A stretch of DNA of 50,238 nt, from the NCBI GenBank assembly GCA_904394685.1, contig CAJFNK010000060.1, forward strand, positions 1 through 50,238, written 5' to 3'. Below are positions 49,522 through 50,238 of this stretch, piece after piece. Position numbers and translations under genes: made by a program. The stretch's first letter is position 1, and every line of letters starts with the position of its first letter. The stretch is from Candidatus Heritagella gallinarum (GTDB taxonomy: Bacteria; Bacillota; Clostridia; Oscillospirales; Acutalibacteraceae). The notes beneath the pieces were generated by a model that saw only the letters and a list, made by a program, of their open reading frames with translations, searched no databases and was not told the origin of the DNA.

Positions 49522-49561
49522 AATAACTGGAAATTTGTGAAAAAGGAAAGGATGAATCTGC

Positions 49562-50035
49562 ATGAAAAAAGTATTGGCATTGGTAATGACTCTGGTTCTG
49601 GCAATTTCTCTGGCAGCCTGCTCACAGGACAGCGGCAGCGCCAATCAGTCGGCAGACCTGCCCAAGGTGCTGGAAACTATGAAAAGCGAAGTAGGATTCA
49701 GCGACGTGATCGATATTGACGAAGCCGGACTGAAAAGCAATTATGGAATCGAGGCCGAGGATGTCAAGCAGTTTGCCGCTTTGGCCGATGCTTCGGGAAT
49801 CAAATGTGAAGAAGTGGTGCTGATCGAGGCCAAAGACGCCGACGCAGCGGGCAGAGTAAAGGAGAAGCTGGAAAAACGCATGGAATCCAAGCTGGCGCAG
49901 AACAAGGACTATTTGCCGGAGCAGTATGCGATTATCAAAAAGTGCAAGGTGGAGCAGAAGGGCAACTATGTGAGTATGATCGTAGGCGCCGAGCATGAGA
50001 AGCTCACCCAGATTTATCAGGAAGCATTTGCATAA
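49562..50035 (+). CDS. DUF4358 lipoprotein
   Basis: A 157-residue lipoprotein: signal peptide (MKKVLALVMTLVLAISLAAC) with lipobox LAAC, then a DUF4358-type domain with the pattern DVIDIDEAGLKSNYGIEAED and the CKVEQKGNYVSMIVG strand. DUF4358 proteins are common in gut Clostridia, usually near SGNH or membrane acyltransferase genes; the function is unknown. The ATG at 49562 follows GGAAAGGATG. The neighbouring SGNH hydrolase suggests a common role in envelope modification. Confidence 0.85.
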   Translation: MKKVLALVMTLVLAISLAACSQDSGSANQSADLPKVLETMKSEVGFSDVIDIDEAGLKSNYGIEAEDVKQFAALADASGIKCEEVVLIEAKDADAAGRVKEKLEKRMESKLAQNKDYLPEQYAIIKKCKVEQKGNYVSMIVGAEHEKLTQIYQEAFA

Positions 50036-50076
50036 TCGTCACGGATTATAATGATGGAATCAAAAAAAGCACCTCG

Positions 50077-50110
50077 AAGGGAGACACTTCATATGGAAGT
50101 TGTCTTCCTT
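50077..50110 (+). terminator. Possible terminator hairpin after the DUF4358 gene
   Basis: AAGGGAGACACTTC (50077-50090) pairs with GAAGTTGTCTTCCTT (50096-50110) with one bulge and one G-U pair. The sequence after it, TGGCTTTTG, has only a weak T run. A longer fold pairing CACCT (50070-50074) with AGGTG (50121-50125) is also possible. Confidence 0.45.
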
Positions 50111-50209
50111 TGGCTTTTGTAAGGTGATTCTTGCAGAGTAGAACATGAAAAGTTAGGAAATTAAATTATTTTCGCTCTATAATGTAATTACACAGAGAGG
50201 AGGGATATT

Positions 50210-50238
50210 GTGGATTGGCTAACCGGAATACAAAATGC
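50210..50238 (+). CDS. Start of a gene, possibly AraC-family regulator (3' end outside window)
   Basis: GTG at 50210 lies 6 bases after GGAGGG and opens a frame to the end of the window: M D W L T G I Q N (then partial). This N terminus resembles AraC-family regulators that begin MDWLxxIQxAIDYIE. Only nine codons are visible, so the call is tentative. A TATAAT (50178-50183) lies upstream. Confidence 0.4.

Noticed and set aside
1-50238. Mobile element, prophage or defence island
   Set aside because: No integrase, transposase, phage, restriction or CRISPR-Cas genes were seen, and no tRNA-bounded insertion was found.

Overview
The window looks like a chromosomal segment from a low-to-moderate GC Gram-positive anaerobe of the class Clostridia, most likely an Oscillospiraceae/Ruminococcaceae-type gut bacterium. 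The reasons are strong AGGAGG-type ribosome binding sites, many lipoproteins with lipoboxes, a DnaD plus DnaC/DnaI-type helicase-loader pair, rubredoxin, YtrA-type GntR/ABC modules, a DUF4358 lipoprotein and an RND pump with a long coiled-coil insertion. The family placement is inference. No phage, transposase, CRISPR, rRNA or tRNA gene was recognised; nearly everything reads as core or mildly accessory chromosomal DNA.

Layout. 1-283: 3' end of rplL with its terminator. 340-5445: a small XRE regulator, then a marR-ABC-ABC operon (minus strand) encoding a heterodimeric multidrug-type exporter whose promoter contains a palindromic operator. 5640-11398: lysA (diaminopimelate decarboxylase), a DUF2284 metal-binding protein, a PAP2 phosphatase, a P-type calcium ATPase and a short DUF6514-like protein. 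11418-14773: a rubredoxin too short for most ORF cut-offs, an autoregulated LacI regulator, a PAP2 protein overlapping a small Cys protein, and a zinc alcohol dehydrogenase. 14874-17913: trkA-trkH potassium uptake. 17932-19366: a MATE exporter.

19453-26450 is a complete phosphate regulon in one transcription unit, pstS-pstC-pstA-pstB-phoU-phoB-phoR, behind a Pho-box-like array, so the regulators are probably induced together with the transporter. 26456-30896 is a YtrA-type GntR/ABC module behind two identical operators; its permease is split by a frameshift. It is followed by a small lipoprotein and a YhhN protein. 30904-34293: an XRE regulator divergent from murE-murF. 34424-35752: a secreted NlpC/P60 hydrolase behind two WalR-box-like sites. 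35757-38213: a D-2-hydroxyacid dehydrogenase and a lipoprotein beta-N-acetylhexosaminidase (NagZ-like). 38403-42962: an RND efflux pump with its TetR regulator and a clear TetR operator. 43098-43669: a small lipoprotein.

43806-45929: a second GntR/ABC module. 45981-48159: dnaD-dnaC helicase loading. 48188-50035: an SGNH-hydrolase lipoprotein, a small protein related to the lipoprotein at 29727, and a DUF4358 lipoprotein. The window ends in the first codons of what may be an AraC-type regulator.

Themes: cell-wall precursor synthesis and remodelling (lysA, murE, murF, NlpC/P60, NagZ, SGNH, PAP2) and five exporters, three of them next to a dedicated one-component regulator with a visible operator. 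I did not find a convincing wholly new system. The best leads are the regulatory sites (twin YtrA-like operators, WalR-like boxes, TetR, LacI and MarR operators), the frameshifted permease, the unusual envelope architectures (RND coiled coil, C-terminally anchored NlpC/P60) and a 15-bp repeat array plus hairpin between pstS and pstC.
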